From Pseudomonas sp. TCU-HL1 (lineage in GTDB: Bacteria; Pseudomonadota; Gammaproteobacteria; Pseudomonadales; Pseudomonadaceae): a DNA stretch of 64,000 nt. Positions 1-9,029 of the stretch are shown here, in pieces; positions within the stretch are counted from its first letter, which is position 1, and every line of letters begins with the position of its first letter. The notes beneath the pieces were generated by a model. That model was not told where the DNA came from and searched no databases. It was given only the letters and a program-made list of their open reading frames with translations. The stretch is taken from positions 1,550,001-1,614,000 of the forward strand of contig NZ_CP015992.1 of NCBI RefSeq assembly GCF_001708505.1. Reading direction: 5' to 3'. A program made the position numbers and the translations under genes.

Positions 1-821
1 TGCAGGTCGCGCGTGTTGTGCTCCAGCTGCGCCAGGGCCTGGTGGATGCGCTCGTGCTGGCTGGGGTCCAGCGCGCCACCCAACTGGCCGAGCATGGCCT
101 GGGTGATGACCAGCTCACCCACCAGGTTGATCAGGCTGTCGATCTTCTCGACGCTGACGCGAATGGAGCTGGATTCCCCGTCTCCGCTGGCAGGCTTGCC
201 GGCGGCGGGCGGTGGGGCGGCCAGGGTTTTGGGCGGTTCGCTGGTGGCCGGCACCGGCAACCCGGCCGGCGTGCCGGGCGCGTCGTCGAACAGGCCGAAG
301 GCTTCGGCTGCGGCCGGCACGGGCATGCCGGGGGCATCGTCGAAAAAGCCGAAGTCCTCGTCCATTGCCGACTCGGGCGTGCCCGGTGCGTTGTCGAAGA
401 AACCGAATCCGCCGTCGTCGCTGGCCACCGGTGCCTCCACCAGCAGTTCGCGCAGGCGGGCGACGGTTTCCGCCACGGGCACGTCCGGGGCCGGGCGCTG
501 CTGGCGGTGGGCGTCGAGCAGACGCATCAGCACGTCGCGGGCCTGGAGGAAGAGGTCGACCATTGTTCCGTGCAGGGCCATCTGGCCGCTGCGGATGCGG
601 TCGAGCAGGGTTTCCAGTTCGTGGGTCACGGCGGTCAGGTCATCGAAGCCGAACATGCCGGCCGAACCCTTGATGGAGTGGGCGGCGCGGAAGATGCCGT
701 TGAGTTCTTCCGCATCAGGCTGCTGCAGGTCGAGGCCCAGCAGCAGCAGTTCGAGGCTGGCCAGGTGCTCTTCGGTCTCCTCGAAGAACACCTGGAGGAA
801 CTGATTCATCCCGTCGCTCAT
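1..821 (-). CDS. cheA: Chemotaxis histidine kinase CheA, N-terminal part (runs off the left edge)
   Basis: The minus-strand frame opens at an ATG at 819-821 and stays open to the window edge, giving the first 273 residues. Residues 1-110 form an Hpt (P1) domain with the phosphorylatable His48 in AAHSIKGSAG. No ordinary P2 domain is visible. In its place is a linker with three copies of an F-G-(F/L)-F-D-(N/D)-A-P-G-x-P motif at residues 139, 157 and 175, exactly 18 residues apart. The dimerisation (P3) region begins near residue 220 with VEKIDSLINLVGELV. The kinase and CheW-like parts lie outside the window. CheA would take input from chemoreceptors through CheW and pass phosphate to the CheY encoded just upstream. 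The MCP-cheY-cheA order matches the Pseudomonas che2 cluster. Confidence 0.93.
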   Translation of the reverse strand, partial: MSDGMNQFLQVFFEETEEHLASLELLLLGLDLQQPDAEELNGIFRAAHSIKGSAGMFGFDDLTAVTHELETLLDRIRSGQMALHGTMVDLFLQARDVLMRLLDAHRQQRPAPDVPVAETVARLRELLVEAPVASDDGGFGFFDNAPGTPESAMDEDFGFFDDAPGMPVPAAAEAFGLFDDAPGTPAGLPVPATSEPPKTLAAPPPAAGKPASGDGESSSIRVSVEKIDSLINLVGELVITQAMLGQLGGALDPSQHERIHQALAQLEHNTRDL

Positions 822-842
822 GGGAAGCGCCTTGTGCAGGGG

Positions 843-1208
843 TCAGGGGAGGACCTTGCGGGTGACTTCCAGCAGCTTCGGCGGGTCGAAGGGCTTGACC
901 AGCCAGCCGGTGGCGCCGGCGGATTTGCCTTGCTGCTTCATGGCGTCGCTGGACTCGGTGGTCAGCATCAGGATGGGGGTGGCGCGGTAGCTGGCGAGCC
1001 CCCGCAGGTTGCGGATCAGGCTGAGGCCATCCATGTTCGGCATGTTCTGGTCGGTGAAGACCAGGTTGTAGGTCTTGCTCTGGGCCTTGCCCAGGCCGTC
1101 CTTGCCATCCACGGCCTCATCCACCAGGTAGCCGGCGGCCTTGAGGGTGAAGCTCAGCATCTGCCTTATGGATGCTGAATCGTCGACTATCAGGATTTGC
1201 TTGCTCAT
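843..1208 (-). CDS. cheY: Chemotaxis response regulator CheY
   Basis: 121-residue single receiver domain with no output domain. The acidic pocket Asp9-Asp10, phospho-acceptor Asp53 (in TDQNMPNMDG), Thr83 and Lys105 (in LVKPF) are all present, so it should be a functional phospho-switch. The gene lies 21 bp upstream of cheA on the same strand and downstream of a chemoreceptor, as in the Pseudomonas che2 operon. Family knowledge: CheY-P acts on the flagellar switch, but che2-type CheY proteins may have other targets. Confidence 0.93.
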   Translation of the reverse strand: MSKQILIVDDSASIRQMLSFTLKAAGYLVDEAVDGKDGLGKAQSKTYNLVFTDQNMPNMDGLSLIRNLRGLASYRATPILMLTTESSDAMKQQGKSAGATGWLVKPFDPPKLLEVTRKVLP

Positions 1209-1253
1209 CAGTGCCGCTCTCCTTGCCGCTCGTTTTTCTGGGGTGAAGCCTTT

Positions 1254-1337
1254 GTAGGTTGGTGCTGAGCGAAGCGAAGCCCAACAGGCGAGCTTTCAGG
1301 GGCTCGTTGGGCTTCGCTTCGCTCTGCGCCAACCTAC
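1254..1337. repeat. Intergenic palindrome, GTAGGTTGG family
   Basis: Begins GTAGGTTGG, ends CCAACCTAC, with inner GCGAAGCGAAGCCCAAC paired to GTTGGGCTTCGCTTCGC, so it can form one long hairpin of about 84 nt. Other members are at 26001-26097, 33276-33361 and 33635-33734, with a half-copy at 56247. It separates cheY from the MCP gene and could act as an mRNA-stabilising or terminating structure. Confidence 0.85.
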
Positions 1338-1467
1338 GTAAACCTTGTCTTTTCGATTGATGGCTAGTGGCCATGCTTAGGTGTAGATGAGCGCAATATG
1401 GGCGTCCAGCTCTTGGCGTCAGTCATTCGTCGTGCGGATGAACGGCACCACTCGGACGATCAACGGT

Positions 1468-2622
1468 TCAGAAAAGCTCCACCTCGCCGGCATTCACGCT
1501 GCTCTGGCTGACGGGGTTGGCGACGGGTTTGCGCAGCTCGCCGGTCTCGTCGTCCACCCGCTGTGCCCAGTGCTCCGGCGCCACTGCGCGCAGGCCACCC
1601 AGGCCGGCGGCGAACCCGCCGAGCTTGGCGAAGTGCTTGCGCATCTGCCCCAGCAACTGGCTGCTCATGTCCTGGAACTGCAGGGCGGTGATGGCCTGGT
1701 CGACGCCGCCACCCACTTCCAGGGCGATCCGGTCCAGTTCCTGGATCACCTTCAGGGTGTGGCGGTTCATGCTTTCCAGGTCTTCCAGCATGTGGTGCAA
1801 CTGCTGTTTGGAATCCAGGGCGAAACCCATGTCCTTGTCCGCCAGCTGGGCGATGGCTTTTTCCGCGTCCTGGATTTCGCGATAGACCACGTCCACGTGC
1901 TCGCGAATCTGCTCGGAGAAGCCGGTGGAACGCGTGGACAGTGCCCGCACTTCGTCCGCCACCACGGCGAAGCCCCGGCCGCTCTCGCCGGCGCGCGCGG
2001 CCTCGATGGCGGCGTTCAGCGCCAGCAGGTTGGTCTGCTTGGCGATGGCGTCCATGTCGTGGGTGGATTTCAGGATATCGGCGATCTTCTGCGTTACCCG
2101 GTCCATGCGCTTCACCAGCTCCTGGGAGGTCTGGCTGGTTTCCAGGGTGGCTTCCACGAACAGGCCCAGGGTGTTGCGGGTAGTGGCGATGAACTCCTGG
2201 AAGTTCATGCCTTCGTCGTCACTGGATTGATTGCCGTAGCGCTCGATCAGGGAATGGGAATGGGCGCGCTGCTGGTCGATGCGTGCGGCGAGGCTGTGGA
2301 AGCTGTCGCCGAGGCGAACGATGGCGTCCTGCAGCAGCCCGTCAATCTGCCCCGCATGGGCCTGGAGGGTGCCGAGGTGCTCATCCACCGCATCCTGCGC
2401 TTGTTGCCAATCGGGCGCTGCCACCAGCGGCTGCGCGTTCGCCTGCGCCGTAGCCGGGCGGGCCTCCCGTTGCAGCCAGGCCAGCGACAGGCTGGCCAGC
2501 CAGCCACCGCCCAGCACCAGCCACACCGGCACATCGACGGCGACCATGCCGGCGCAGGCCAGCCAGATCAGGGAATGCAGGGCCACGCCCTTGAGCGGGT
2601 TGGCGGACGACGGATGCGACAT
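1468..2622 (-). CDS. Methyl-accepting chemotaxis transducer
   Basis: 384 residues. Two close hydrophobic segments (about 13-29 and 32-49) anchor the N-terminus with almost no periplasmic sensor loop. The rest is cytoplasmic coiled coil with the conserved signalling tip around residues 192-229 (AKQTNLLALNAAIEAARAG, then GFAVVADEVRAL). The missing periplasmic domain suggests it senses inside the cell or in the membrane, or signals with partners. It is the first gene before cheY and cheA on this strand, a position matching the CttP-type transducer of the Pseudomonas che2 region; the specific homologue name is inference. Confidence 0.9.
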   Translation of the reverse strand: MSHPSSANPLKGVALHSLIWLACAGMVAVDVPVWLVLGGGWLASLSLAWLQREARPATAQANAQPLVAAPDWQQAQDAVDEHLGTLQAHAGQIDGLLQDAIVRLGDSFHSLAARIDQQRAHSHSLIERYGNQSSDDEGMNFQEFIATTRNTLGLFVEATLETSQTSQELVKRMDRVTQKIADILKSTHDMDAIAKQTNLLALNAAIEAARAGESGRGFAVVADEVRALSTRSTGFSEQIREHVDVVYREIQDAEKAIAQLADKDMGFALDSKQQLHHMLEDLESMNRHTLKVIQELDRIALEVGGGVDQAITALQFQDMSSQLLGQMRKHFAKLGGFAAGLGGLRAVAPEHWAQRVDDETGELRKPVANPVSQSSVNAGEVELF

Positions 2623-2800
2623 GGAGCACTCCCTTGCCAGGATGGATTGACCGAAAGACGGCCCCAGGCTGTGTGAAAACTACTGTGCCCGGTTGTGCGG
2701 TGTTTCCCCGCAGCCTGTGAAAAGGCCATCGGCAACGCTGGATAAAACTAGAGGGTCAATGGGTACTGTCAAATAGCTATCCAGCCTCTTTTTTCGCTAT

Positions 2801-2953
2801 TCATCCTGCTGTTTCCGTCTCGTCCTCCACGAGACTCAGGTAGCGATGGGCGCCGCAGCGCAGGCAACGCTGGCAAATCATGGGCACGGCGCCCACGTCG
2901 GTACGAAATCCCTCGGTCCAGTGGCAACCGAGCAGGAAGCAACGAATACGCAT
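2801..2953 (-). CDS. Cys-rich small protein of unknown function
   Basis: 50 residues starting MRIRCFLLGCHW. The ATG at 2953 is chosen because GGAG sits at good spacing upstream; a longer in-frame extension lacks this. Four cysteines occur as C5-x4-C10 and a C-x2-C pair (ICQRCLRCGAH), which suggests a small metal-binding knuckle. It resembles short Cys-rich proteins conserved in Pseudomonas, but I know no function for them. Acidic C-terminus (EDETE). It stands alone, convergent to nothing close by. Confidence 0.65.
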   Translation of the reverse strand: MRIRCFLLGCHWTEGFRTDVGAVPMICQRCLRCGAHRYLSLVEDETETAG

Positions 2954-3364
2954 GGCTCCTCTCCCGGGGGCGTACCCCCTGGTTCGATCGGGCAGTGGTG
3001 GATGGAACTGCACTTGCCTTGTTCTTGTTGGAGGCATGGATCGTGTTCGAGCATCGACCGCGTCCCTAGAACCGGCAACCTAAACGGTCGAACGGTGGCG
3101 CCGTTGGTCGGGATGAGCCTCCCGGCGGGCGGATAGCCCTTGGCCGGATGTCCCGGCGGGGGGCGAAATCCTGCGAAGGATTGTGCCGCTCTGCGGGCCG
3201 GTGCCGGCATTAGCTGGTCATTTGCCGACTATGCTTGGTTGGCGGTCGAACACAGCGCTTCGGGCGGGTCGATGCTCGTTGCGGTTCGTGCCGGCGCCGT
3301 CGATTCGTGGGGTTCGGATGCCGTTTCTGATTCGTGCGTCGGAAGGCATGCTGGAGATCGTGAA
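2954..3364. other. Intergenic region upstream of the GGDEF-EAL gene
   Basis: About 410 bp between the Cys-rich small gene and the GGDEF-EAL start. The downstream reading frame remains open back to 3140, but that stretch has no good start signal. No clear riboswitch, repeat or terminator was seen. Confidence 0.5.
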
Positions 3365-5839
3365 ATGGATTTTTTCAAGAGCGAGAACGCAGCAGGGCAG
3401 GCCATATTCAGCACCCGCTCGCGCCCGGCCCGATGGCACCGCATGTACTTCTTCCTCGCCGGCTTCGACGTGCTGGTCGTCGTACTGAGCGTGCTGCTGA
3501 ATCACCTGATCGTCGATACCTATCACCGCTCCATCAAGGCCAACCAGTCCTGGGTCCTGCAGTTGTCCAGCTACTCGACGCTGGGCAGCCTGGCCTCGGC
3601 CGTCAACGCGCCGGGCAACAACGTGTTCGACACCCACGATGTCGAGGCCGAACACCGGAACATGAGCGAGGCGCTGCGTGCCTTCAACGATCACCTGGCG
3701 ACGGCACGGCAGCAGTTGCAGGGCCGCATCGAAAACCAGGTCGAACACAGCGCGGATATCCAGGCCTACGCGCTGGCGCTGAAGGATGAAGTCGACGCCG
3801 TCGACGTGGCGATGGTCGAGATGGTGAACGAGGCCTTGCTGATCTTTTCGTACTTTCGCGACGGGCAGTCGGACAATGCCGGCAAGCGCATGGCAACCAT
3901 GGACCGGAAGTATTCCGAGCTGCTCGCCTCGCTTGCCGCCGTGCGGGAGCGCGTCGGGTTGATTCAAAGCAAGCTCCTGGAAGAGGAGCTGGAGTCGGTC
4001 GAATTCCTGCGCCGGATCGAGTACGCCATCATGCTGTTCGTGCTGCTGATGGTCAGTGCGGCGATGCTCTACGGGAGCAAGATCCGCCGGGAGATGGAAG
4101 CGCACGCCGCCGAGCGGGAGGGCTACCTCACGGTGCTGCGCGAAAGCGAGCGGCAGTTCCGCCAGCAGGCGTCGTTACTGGACAAGGCCCAGGATGCGAT
4201 CGTGGTTCATGGGATGGACCATCGCATCCTGTACTGGAACAAGAGCGCCGAGCGCCTGTACGGATTGTCGAAGGAGGAGGCCTTGGGCCAATCGGCGCAG
4301 GAACTGATCTACCAGGGCCAATCCGCGTTCAACGAAGCAACCGACAGGCTGATCGAAGTGGGGGACTGGGCCGGCGAGGTCACGCTCAAGCGCCGGGACG
4401 GCAGCCTGATCACCCTGGAAAGCCACCGCACCCTGGTACGGGACGATGACGGCCAGCCGCAATCCGTCCTGTCGATCAACACCGACATCACCCACCGCAA
4501 GACGGCGGAACAGGAGGTCAAGCGACTGGCCTTCTACGACCAGTTGACCGGTCTGGCCAACCGGCGACTTTTGCTGGATCGCTTGCAGCATCTGCTGGCA
4601 GTCAGCGCCCGCAGCCTGCATACCAGTGCGGTCATACTCATCGACCTGGACAACTTCAAGGCCCTGAACGACACGCTGGGGCACGACCGCGGGGACATGC
4701 TGCTGCAGCAGGTCGCCCATCGCCTTTCCAACTGCATACGCGAAAGTGACACCGTGGCCCGGCTGGGCGGCGACGAATTCGTGGTGCTGCTGGAGAACCT
4801 GAATGAGAGCCCTCCGGAAGCGGCCATTCAGGTCAAGGCGATTGGTGAGAAGATCATCGACGCGCTGAACATTTCCTACCCGCTGGATGGCTACGACCAT
4901 CACAGCACCCCCAGCCTCGGCATTGCCCTGTTCCAGGGCCAGTTGAACACCGTCGACGACATCATGAAGCGCGCGGACCTGGCGATGTACCGCGCCAAGG
5001 CGGCGGGTCGCAACACCATGCGGTTCTTCGACCCGGAGATGCAGGCGGTCGCCACGGCACGTGCCCGGCTCGAAGCAGACTTGCGCCAGGGCTGGCAGAA
5101 CAAGGAACTCGTGCTGCATTTCCAGCCGCAGGTGAACAGCGAAGGGCAGGTGATCGGGGCCGAGGCGCTGATGCGATGGCAGCACCCGGAACGCGGCGCC
5201 ATCCTGCCCACCGAGTTCGTGCCGTTGGCCGAGGAAACCGGGTTGATCCTGCCGTTGGGGCATTGGGTGCTGCAGAGCGCTTGCGCCCAGCTGACGGCTT
5301 GGTCGAAGCATCCGGAAACCGCCCGCCTGGGCATGGCTGTGAATGTCAGCGCACGCCAGTTCCACCACCCTGATTTCGTCGGAGAGGTGCTGGAAGTGCT
5401 GAGGTGCACCGGGGCCGATCCGAAGAAGCTGAAGCTGGAACTGACCGAAGGGCTGCTGGTGGAAGACATGGAAAGCACCATTGCCAAGATGATGGAGCTG
5501 AAGGAAATCGGCATCGGCCTGTCCCTGGATGACTTTGGCACCGGCTACTCGTCGCTGTCCTACCTGAAGAGCCTGCCGCTGGACCAGCTGAAGATCGATC
5601 AGTCGTTCATCCGCGATGTGCTGGTGGACCCCAACGATGCGGCCATTGCCTGCGCGATCGTAAGCCTGAGCCGGATCCTTGGGCTTTCCGTGATTGCCGA
5701 AGGCGTCGAGACCGAAGCCCAGCGTGCCTTCCTGTTCAGCCATGGCTGCAAGACCTACCAGGGCTACCTGTTTTCCCCGCCGATGCCGGCCGAGCGGTTC
5801 AGGGAGTACGTGCACGCGCGGTCGATGGCCGAGCACTGA
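3365..5839 (+). CDS. Membrane-bound PAS-GGDEF-EAL cyclic-di-GMP enzyme
   Basis: 824 residues from the ATG at 3365, which has GGAG upstream; an in-frame extension to 3140 looks non-coding. Order: TM1 about 29-50, an extracytoplasmic helical sensor region, TM2 about 219-241, PAS about 270-375, GGDEF about 395-555, EAL about 575-815. The cyclase motif is intact (GGDEF 468-472) with an RxxD inhibitory site (RESD) five residues upstream. The phosphodiesterase signature is also intact (E600-A-L, later DDFGTGYSSL). Both activities are therefore possible, with product feedback on the cyclase. It probably converts an envelope signal into c-di-GMP changes. It stands alone; no partner gene is evident. 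Confidence 0.92.
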   Translation: MDFFKSENAAGQAIFSTRSRPARWHRMYFFLAGFDVLVVVLSVLLNHLIVDTYHRSIKANQSWVLQLSSYSTLGSLASAVNAPGNNVFDTHDVEAEHRNMSEALRAFNDHLATARQQLQGRIENQVEHSADIQAYALALKDEVDAVDVAMVEMVNEALLIFSYFRDGQSDNAGKRMATMDRKYSELLASLAAVRERVGLIQSKLLEEELESVEFLRRIEYAIMLFVLLMVSAAMLYGSKIRREMEAHAAEREGYLTVLRESERQFRQQASLLDKAQDAIVVHGMDHRILYWNKSAERLYGLSKEEALGQSAQELIYQGQSAFNEATDRLIEVGDWAGEVTLKRRDGSLITLESHRTLVRDDDGQPQSVLSINTDITHRKTAEQEVKRLAFYDQLTGLANRRLLLDRLQHLLAVSARSLHTSAVILIDLDNFKALNDTLGHDRGDMLLQQVAHRLSNCIRESDTVARLGGDEFVVLLENLNESPPEAAIQVKAIGEKIIDALNISYPLDGYDHHSTPSLGIALFQGQLNTVDDIMKRADLAMYRAKAAGRNTMRFFDPEMQAVATARARLEADLRQGWQNKELVLHFQPQVNSEGQVIGAEALMRWQHPERGAILPTEFVPLAEETGLILPLGHWVLQSACAQLTAWSKHPETARLGMAVNVSARQFHHPDFVGEVLEVLRCTGADPKKLKLELTEGLLVEDMESTIAKMMELKEIGIGLSLDDFGTGYSSLSYLKSLPLDQLKIDQSFIRDVLVDPNDAAIACAIVSLSRILGLSVIAEGVETEAQRAFLFSHGCKTYQGYLFSPPMPAERFREYVHARSMAEH

Positions 5840-5925
5840 TTTCCCGGCAAGGTGCTGAACCTTGCCTGGGCGCCGCAGTCATAGCCCGGTCCCGATGTCA
5901 TCATTCCCCTCTCGCAAGCCCTGTC

Positions 5926-6786
5926 ATGTCCCCGATCATTCGCACCTTTCGCCTGGCTCCGTTGCTCCCCGTCGCCCTGTTGTCCCTGTTCGCCAACCCC
6001 GCCCAGGCCGGCGATGAGCGACAGTTGCTGGCCGCCATCAACGACTACCGTACCCACAGCCAACGTTGCGGGTGGCGCACGGTCCAGGGGGCGCCGCCGC
6101 TGGTGCTGAAGTCCAGCGTGGCCTTGCCGGTGGAGTATCGGGGGGAGCTGCGAAGGGGGTTGAGCAACGCCGGCTACCAGGCGGGCGAGGTGCGCACCAT
6201 CCGGCTGTCCGGGGCGCGTGACGCTGGGGCGGCTTTCAAGATGCTCCGCAATGATTACTGCAGCGACCTGCTCGACCGGCAGGTGGCCGATATTGGCATC
6301 AGCCGCAATGGCAACCAGTGGCGCGTGGTGCTTGCGCGGCCATTGGCCAGCGCGCAATTGGGCGATGCCCGCTCGGCGGGCCGGACGCTGCTGGCCCAGG
6401 TCAACGCCGCGCGGGCCAAACCGCGTCGGTGTGGCAGCAAGCGTTTCGCCGCTGCGCGTCCCCTGACCTGGAGCGCCGCCCTCGGAACCGCCGCCCAGCG
6501 GCACAGCCGCTCCATGGCTGAGCGCGATTACTTCTCCCACAACGACCCTAACGGCGATTCGCCGTTCGACCGGGCGCAGGCCGCCGGTTACCGGGGCCGG
6601 CAGGTCGGCGAAAACATCGCTGCCGGCCAGGGCTCGCCCCGCGCTGCCATGGACAGCTGGCTGGCTAGCCCCGGCCATTGCGCCAATCTGATGAACCCCC
6701 GCTTCACCCACGTCGGCGCGGCCTATGCCTCGCAGATCCGCAGCGAGAACGGCATCTACTGGACGATGATGTTCGGCGCGCCGTGA
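5926..6786 (+). CDS. Secreted CAP-domain (SCP/PR-1-like) protein
   Basis: 286 residues with a signal peptide ending AQA at residue 28. The C-terminal half (about 155-286) is a CAP domain: HSRSMAERDYFSH, GENIAAGQ and SPGHCANLM supply the usual His/Glu pocket. The N-terminal half (34-139) looks like a second, degenerate CAP copy: both halves open with LLAxxNxxRxxxxRCG and both carry the later strand (ADIGIS versus THVGAAYA). The first copy lacks the pocket residues. Bacterial CAP proteins are extracytoplasmic, often of unknown function. It begins 86 bp after the GGDEF-EAL gene on the same strand. Confidence 0.85.
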   Translation: MSPIIRTFRLAPLLPVALLSLFANPAQAGDERQLLAAINDYRTHSQRCGWRTVQGAPPLVLKSSVALPVEYRGELRRGLSNAGYQAGEVRTIRLSGARDAGAAFKMLRNDYCSDLLDRQVADIGISRNGNQWRVVLARPLASAQLGDARSAGRTLLAQVNAARAKPRRCGSKRFAAARPLTWSAALGTAAQRHSRSMAERDYFSHNDPNGDSPFDRAQAAGYRGRQVGENIAAGQGSPRAAMDSWLASPGHCANLMNPRFTHVGAAYASQIRSENGIYWTMMFGAP

Positions 6787-6803
6787 CTCCGGGCTCTCCA
6801 TTG

Positions 6804-6992
6804 TGGGAGCGAATTCATTCGCGATGTGTTTGGGGGCCTTGCCACCACTGATGGGTATTGCTTCACTCCAGCGGAGCGCCGCCCGCCACATCCTGCGGAG
6901 CTGATGAAGCCAGGTAGGGTGCGCTGTGCGCACCAACGGTTGAACGAGGCGCAAGAGTTGATCCCGCGATCGGTGCACATGGCGCACCCTAC
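6804..6992. repeat. Two intergenic repeats downstream of the CAP gene
   Basis: A half-copy of the GCGAATTCATTCGC family at 6804-6825, and a full GTAGGGTGCGC palindrome at 6914-6992 that opens GTAGGGTGCGCTGTGCGCACC and closes GGCGCACCCTAC. They lie between convergent genes (CAP and the Kef-type antiporter) and could act as bidirectional transcript ends. Confidence 0.8.
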
Positions 6993-7029
6993 GTTGGGGG
7001 CTGTGCAGGTCATGCCGCGAAGCCCGACG

Positions 7030-8835
7030 TCATTGCACACCCTTGTCCTCGATCAGGTCGGCGTCGAACAGGTGCTCCAGTTCCGTGCGGGCTTCGCGGG
7101 CGGTCTGGATCATGGCGGCGTCGTCGTTGTAGACCCGGTGCTGGGCGGCGAGCACTTCCTCGTCGTGGCGCTGGAAGCGGCGGATGCGCGCGTTGGCCCG
7201 GTCTTCGTCGAGGCCCATGCCGAGCAGGGCCTGGCGGCTCATTTCCAGGGCGGAGTGGAAGGTCTCGCGCACGGGCACGGCGCCGAGGTCGAGCAGGCGA
7301 TGGACATGCTGGCGGTTGCGCGCGCGGGCGATGATCTTGATGTGCGGGTAGAGGTGTTTCACCCGTTCGGCGGTCTTGAGGTTGGTGTCCGGATCGTCGG
7401 TGGCGATGATCAGGAAATCGGCCTTGTCCACCTTGGCCGCGCGGAGGATTTCCGGACGCAGCGGGTCGCCGTAGTAGATGGGCATGCTCCCCAGGCTGCG
7501 GCCGTAGTCGATCATTTCCACGGCGGTATCCAGCGCCACGAAGGGCACGCGCTGGGCGCGCAGCACACGGGCGATGATCTGGCCCATGCGGCCCATGCCG
7601 GCGACCACCACGCGCGGTTCGTCACTGTCGATACGGGCATATTCCTCCGGCACATCCACCGGCGCCGGCCTGGCCTTGAACAGGCGGAACAGGACCAGCA
7701 CCAGCAGCGGTGTGATGGCCATGGACAGGGTGATACCGAGTACCAGCAGGTCGTGCAGGCGGTTGTCCAGCAGCTTCTGCTCGAAGGCCAGTTTGAACAC
7801 CACGAAGGCGAACTCGCCGCCGGCGGCCAGTATGATGCCCAGGCGAATGGCGTGGGCGCGATCCAGTCCGCCACCGTGACGGCCGACGAGATAGAGCAGC
7901 GGGAGCTTGATCAGCACCAGCAGAAGGGTCAGGCCGATGACCAGCAGCGGCTCGTTCAGCAGCAGGCCGAAGTCGGCGGTCATGCCCACGCTGATGAAGA
8001 ACAGGCCGAGCAGCAGGCCCTTGAAGGGTTCGATCTGGGACTCCAGTTCGTGGCGGTATTCCGAGTCCGCCAGCAGCAGGCCGGCGATGAATGCACCGAG
8101 GGCCATGGAGACGCCGACCAGCTCCATCAGCCAGGCGGTGCCGATCACCACCAGCAGCGCGGTGGCCGTGGAGACTTCCTGCAGATGGGTCTTGGCGACG
8201 ATGCGGAACACCGGCCGCAGCAAATAGCGGCCACCGACGATCACCGCGCCAATGCTGCCCACCACCTGCAGCAGGTGGACCAGGGTGTCGCGGTCGGCTT
8301 CCAGTTCACCCGCGCCGCTGATGACGGGCAGCAGGGCGATCAGCGGGATGGCGGCGATGTCCTGGAACAGCAGGATGGCGAAGGCCAGGCGGCCGTGGGG
8401 GCTGGTCAGTTCCTTGCGCTCGGCAAGGATCTGCAGACCAAACGCGGTGGATGACAGCGCCAGGCCCAGGCCCAGCACGGCGGCGGTGTTCAGCGATTGG
8501 GCAAAGCCCAGCCAGGCGATAGCACCGATGACCAGGGAGGTGAGCAGCACCTGGGCCAGGCCAATGCCGAACACCGAGCGGCGCATGACCCAGAGGCGCC
8601 TTGGCGAGAGTTCCAGGCCAATGATGAAAAGCAGCAGCACCACACCCAGTTCGGAGAGGCGGGCGACGCTTTCGGTGTCGCTGATCAGGCCCAGCGCAGA
8701 GGGACCGATCAGCACCCCGGCGGCGAGGTAACCCAGTACGGCTCCCAGTTGCAGGCGCTTGGCCAAGGGAACCGTGATGACGGTGGCAAGCAGGAAAATC
8801 ACTGCCGCCTGCAGCAGGCTGCCGTCGTGGGGCAT
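7030..8835 (-). CDS. Monovalent cation:proton antiporter 2 (KefB/KefC family)
   Basis: 601 residues. The N-terminal about 385 residues contain around a dozen hydrophobic segments of the CPA2 exchanger fold (LGYLAAGVLIGPSALGL is the typical early helix pair). A cytoplasmic RCK/TrkA-N domain follows from about residue 405 (VVVAGMGRMGQIIARVL, a dinucleotide-binding GxGxxG). Length matches KefB. Family members export K+ or Na+ for protons, often gated by glutathione adducts. No KefF/KefG-like ancillary oxidoreductase is adjacent, so glutathione gating is unproven. Monocistronic by context. Confidence 0.9.
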   Translation of the reverse strand: MPHDGSLLQAAVIFLLATVITVPLAKRLQLGAVLGYLAAGVLIGPSALGLISDTESVARLSELGVVLLLFIIGLELSPRRLWVMRRSVFGIGLAQVLLTSLVIGAIAWLGFAQSLNTAAVLGLGLALSSTAFGLQILAERKELTSPHGRLAFAILLFQDIAAIPLIALLPVISGAGELEADRDTLVHLLQVVGSIGAVIVGGRYLLRPVFRIVAKTHLQEVSTATALLVVIGTAWLMELVGVSMALGAFIAGLLLADSEYRHELESQIEPFKGLLLGLFFISVGMTADFGLLLNEPLLVIGLTLLLVLIKLPLLYLVGRHGGGLDRAHAIRLGIILAAGGEFAFVVFKLAFEQKLLDNRLHDLLVLGITLSMAITPLLVLVLFRLFKARPAPVDVPEEYARIDSDEPRVVVAGMGRMGQIIARVLRAQRVPFVALDTAVEMIDYGRSLGSMPIYYGDPLRPEILRAAKVDKADFLIIATDDPDTNLKTAERVKHLYPHIKIIARARNRQHVHRLLDLGAVPVRETFHSALEMSRQALLGMGLDEDRANARIRRFQRHDEEVLAAQHRVYNDDAAMIQTAREARTELEHLFDADLIEDKGVQ

Positions 8836-8898
8836 GCGTCACTCCTTCGTTTGGGGCTTGCGGGGGGCGGCATCTTAGAGCAAGGCGCGGTGTTGCGT

Positions 8899-8984
8899 AG
8901 GGTGGACAGCGCTTTTCCTGTCCACCAGGCAGAGTGCGATTTGGCACCAAAGGTGAATAAAAGAGCGTTATCCACCCTGCGACT
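8899..8984. repeat. Intergenic palindrome, GTAGGGTGGA family
   Basis: Opens GTAGGGTGGACAGCG and closes TTATCCACCCTGCG between ycaC and the antiporter gene. Related sequence occurs at 33919 and 56265-56305. Confidence 0.65.
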
Positions 8985-9029
8985 GTTCGGGGGACCGGGC
9001 TGCGCCGAGTCGGCGCAGCCCGGTGCAAC

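Noticed and set aside
18..1178. Long plus-strand open frames opposite cheA and cheY
   Set aside because: They are antisense shadows of GC-rich coding DNA; the minus strand carries clear CheA and CheY motifs in this stretch.
3140..3364. N-terminal extension of the GGDEF-EAL protein
   Set aside because: Open in frame but without a start signal; the ATG at 3365 has a good ribosome-binding site and begins a sensible membrane protein.
6826..8454. 542-residue plus-strand frame opposite the antiporter gene
   Set aside because: His/Gln-rich low-complexity translation typical of an antisense shadow; the minus strand encodes a full CPA2 antiporter.
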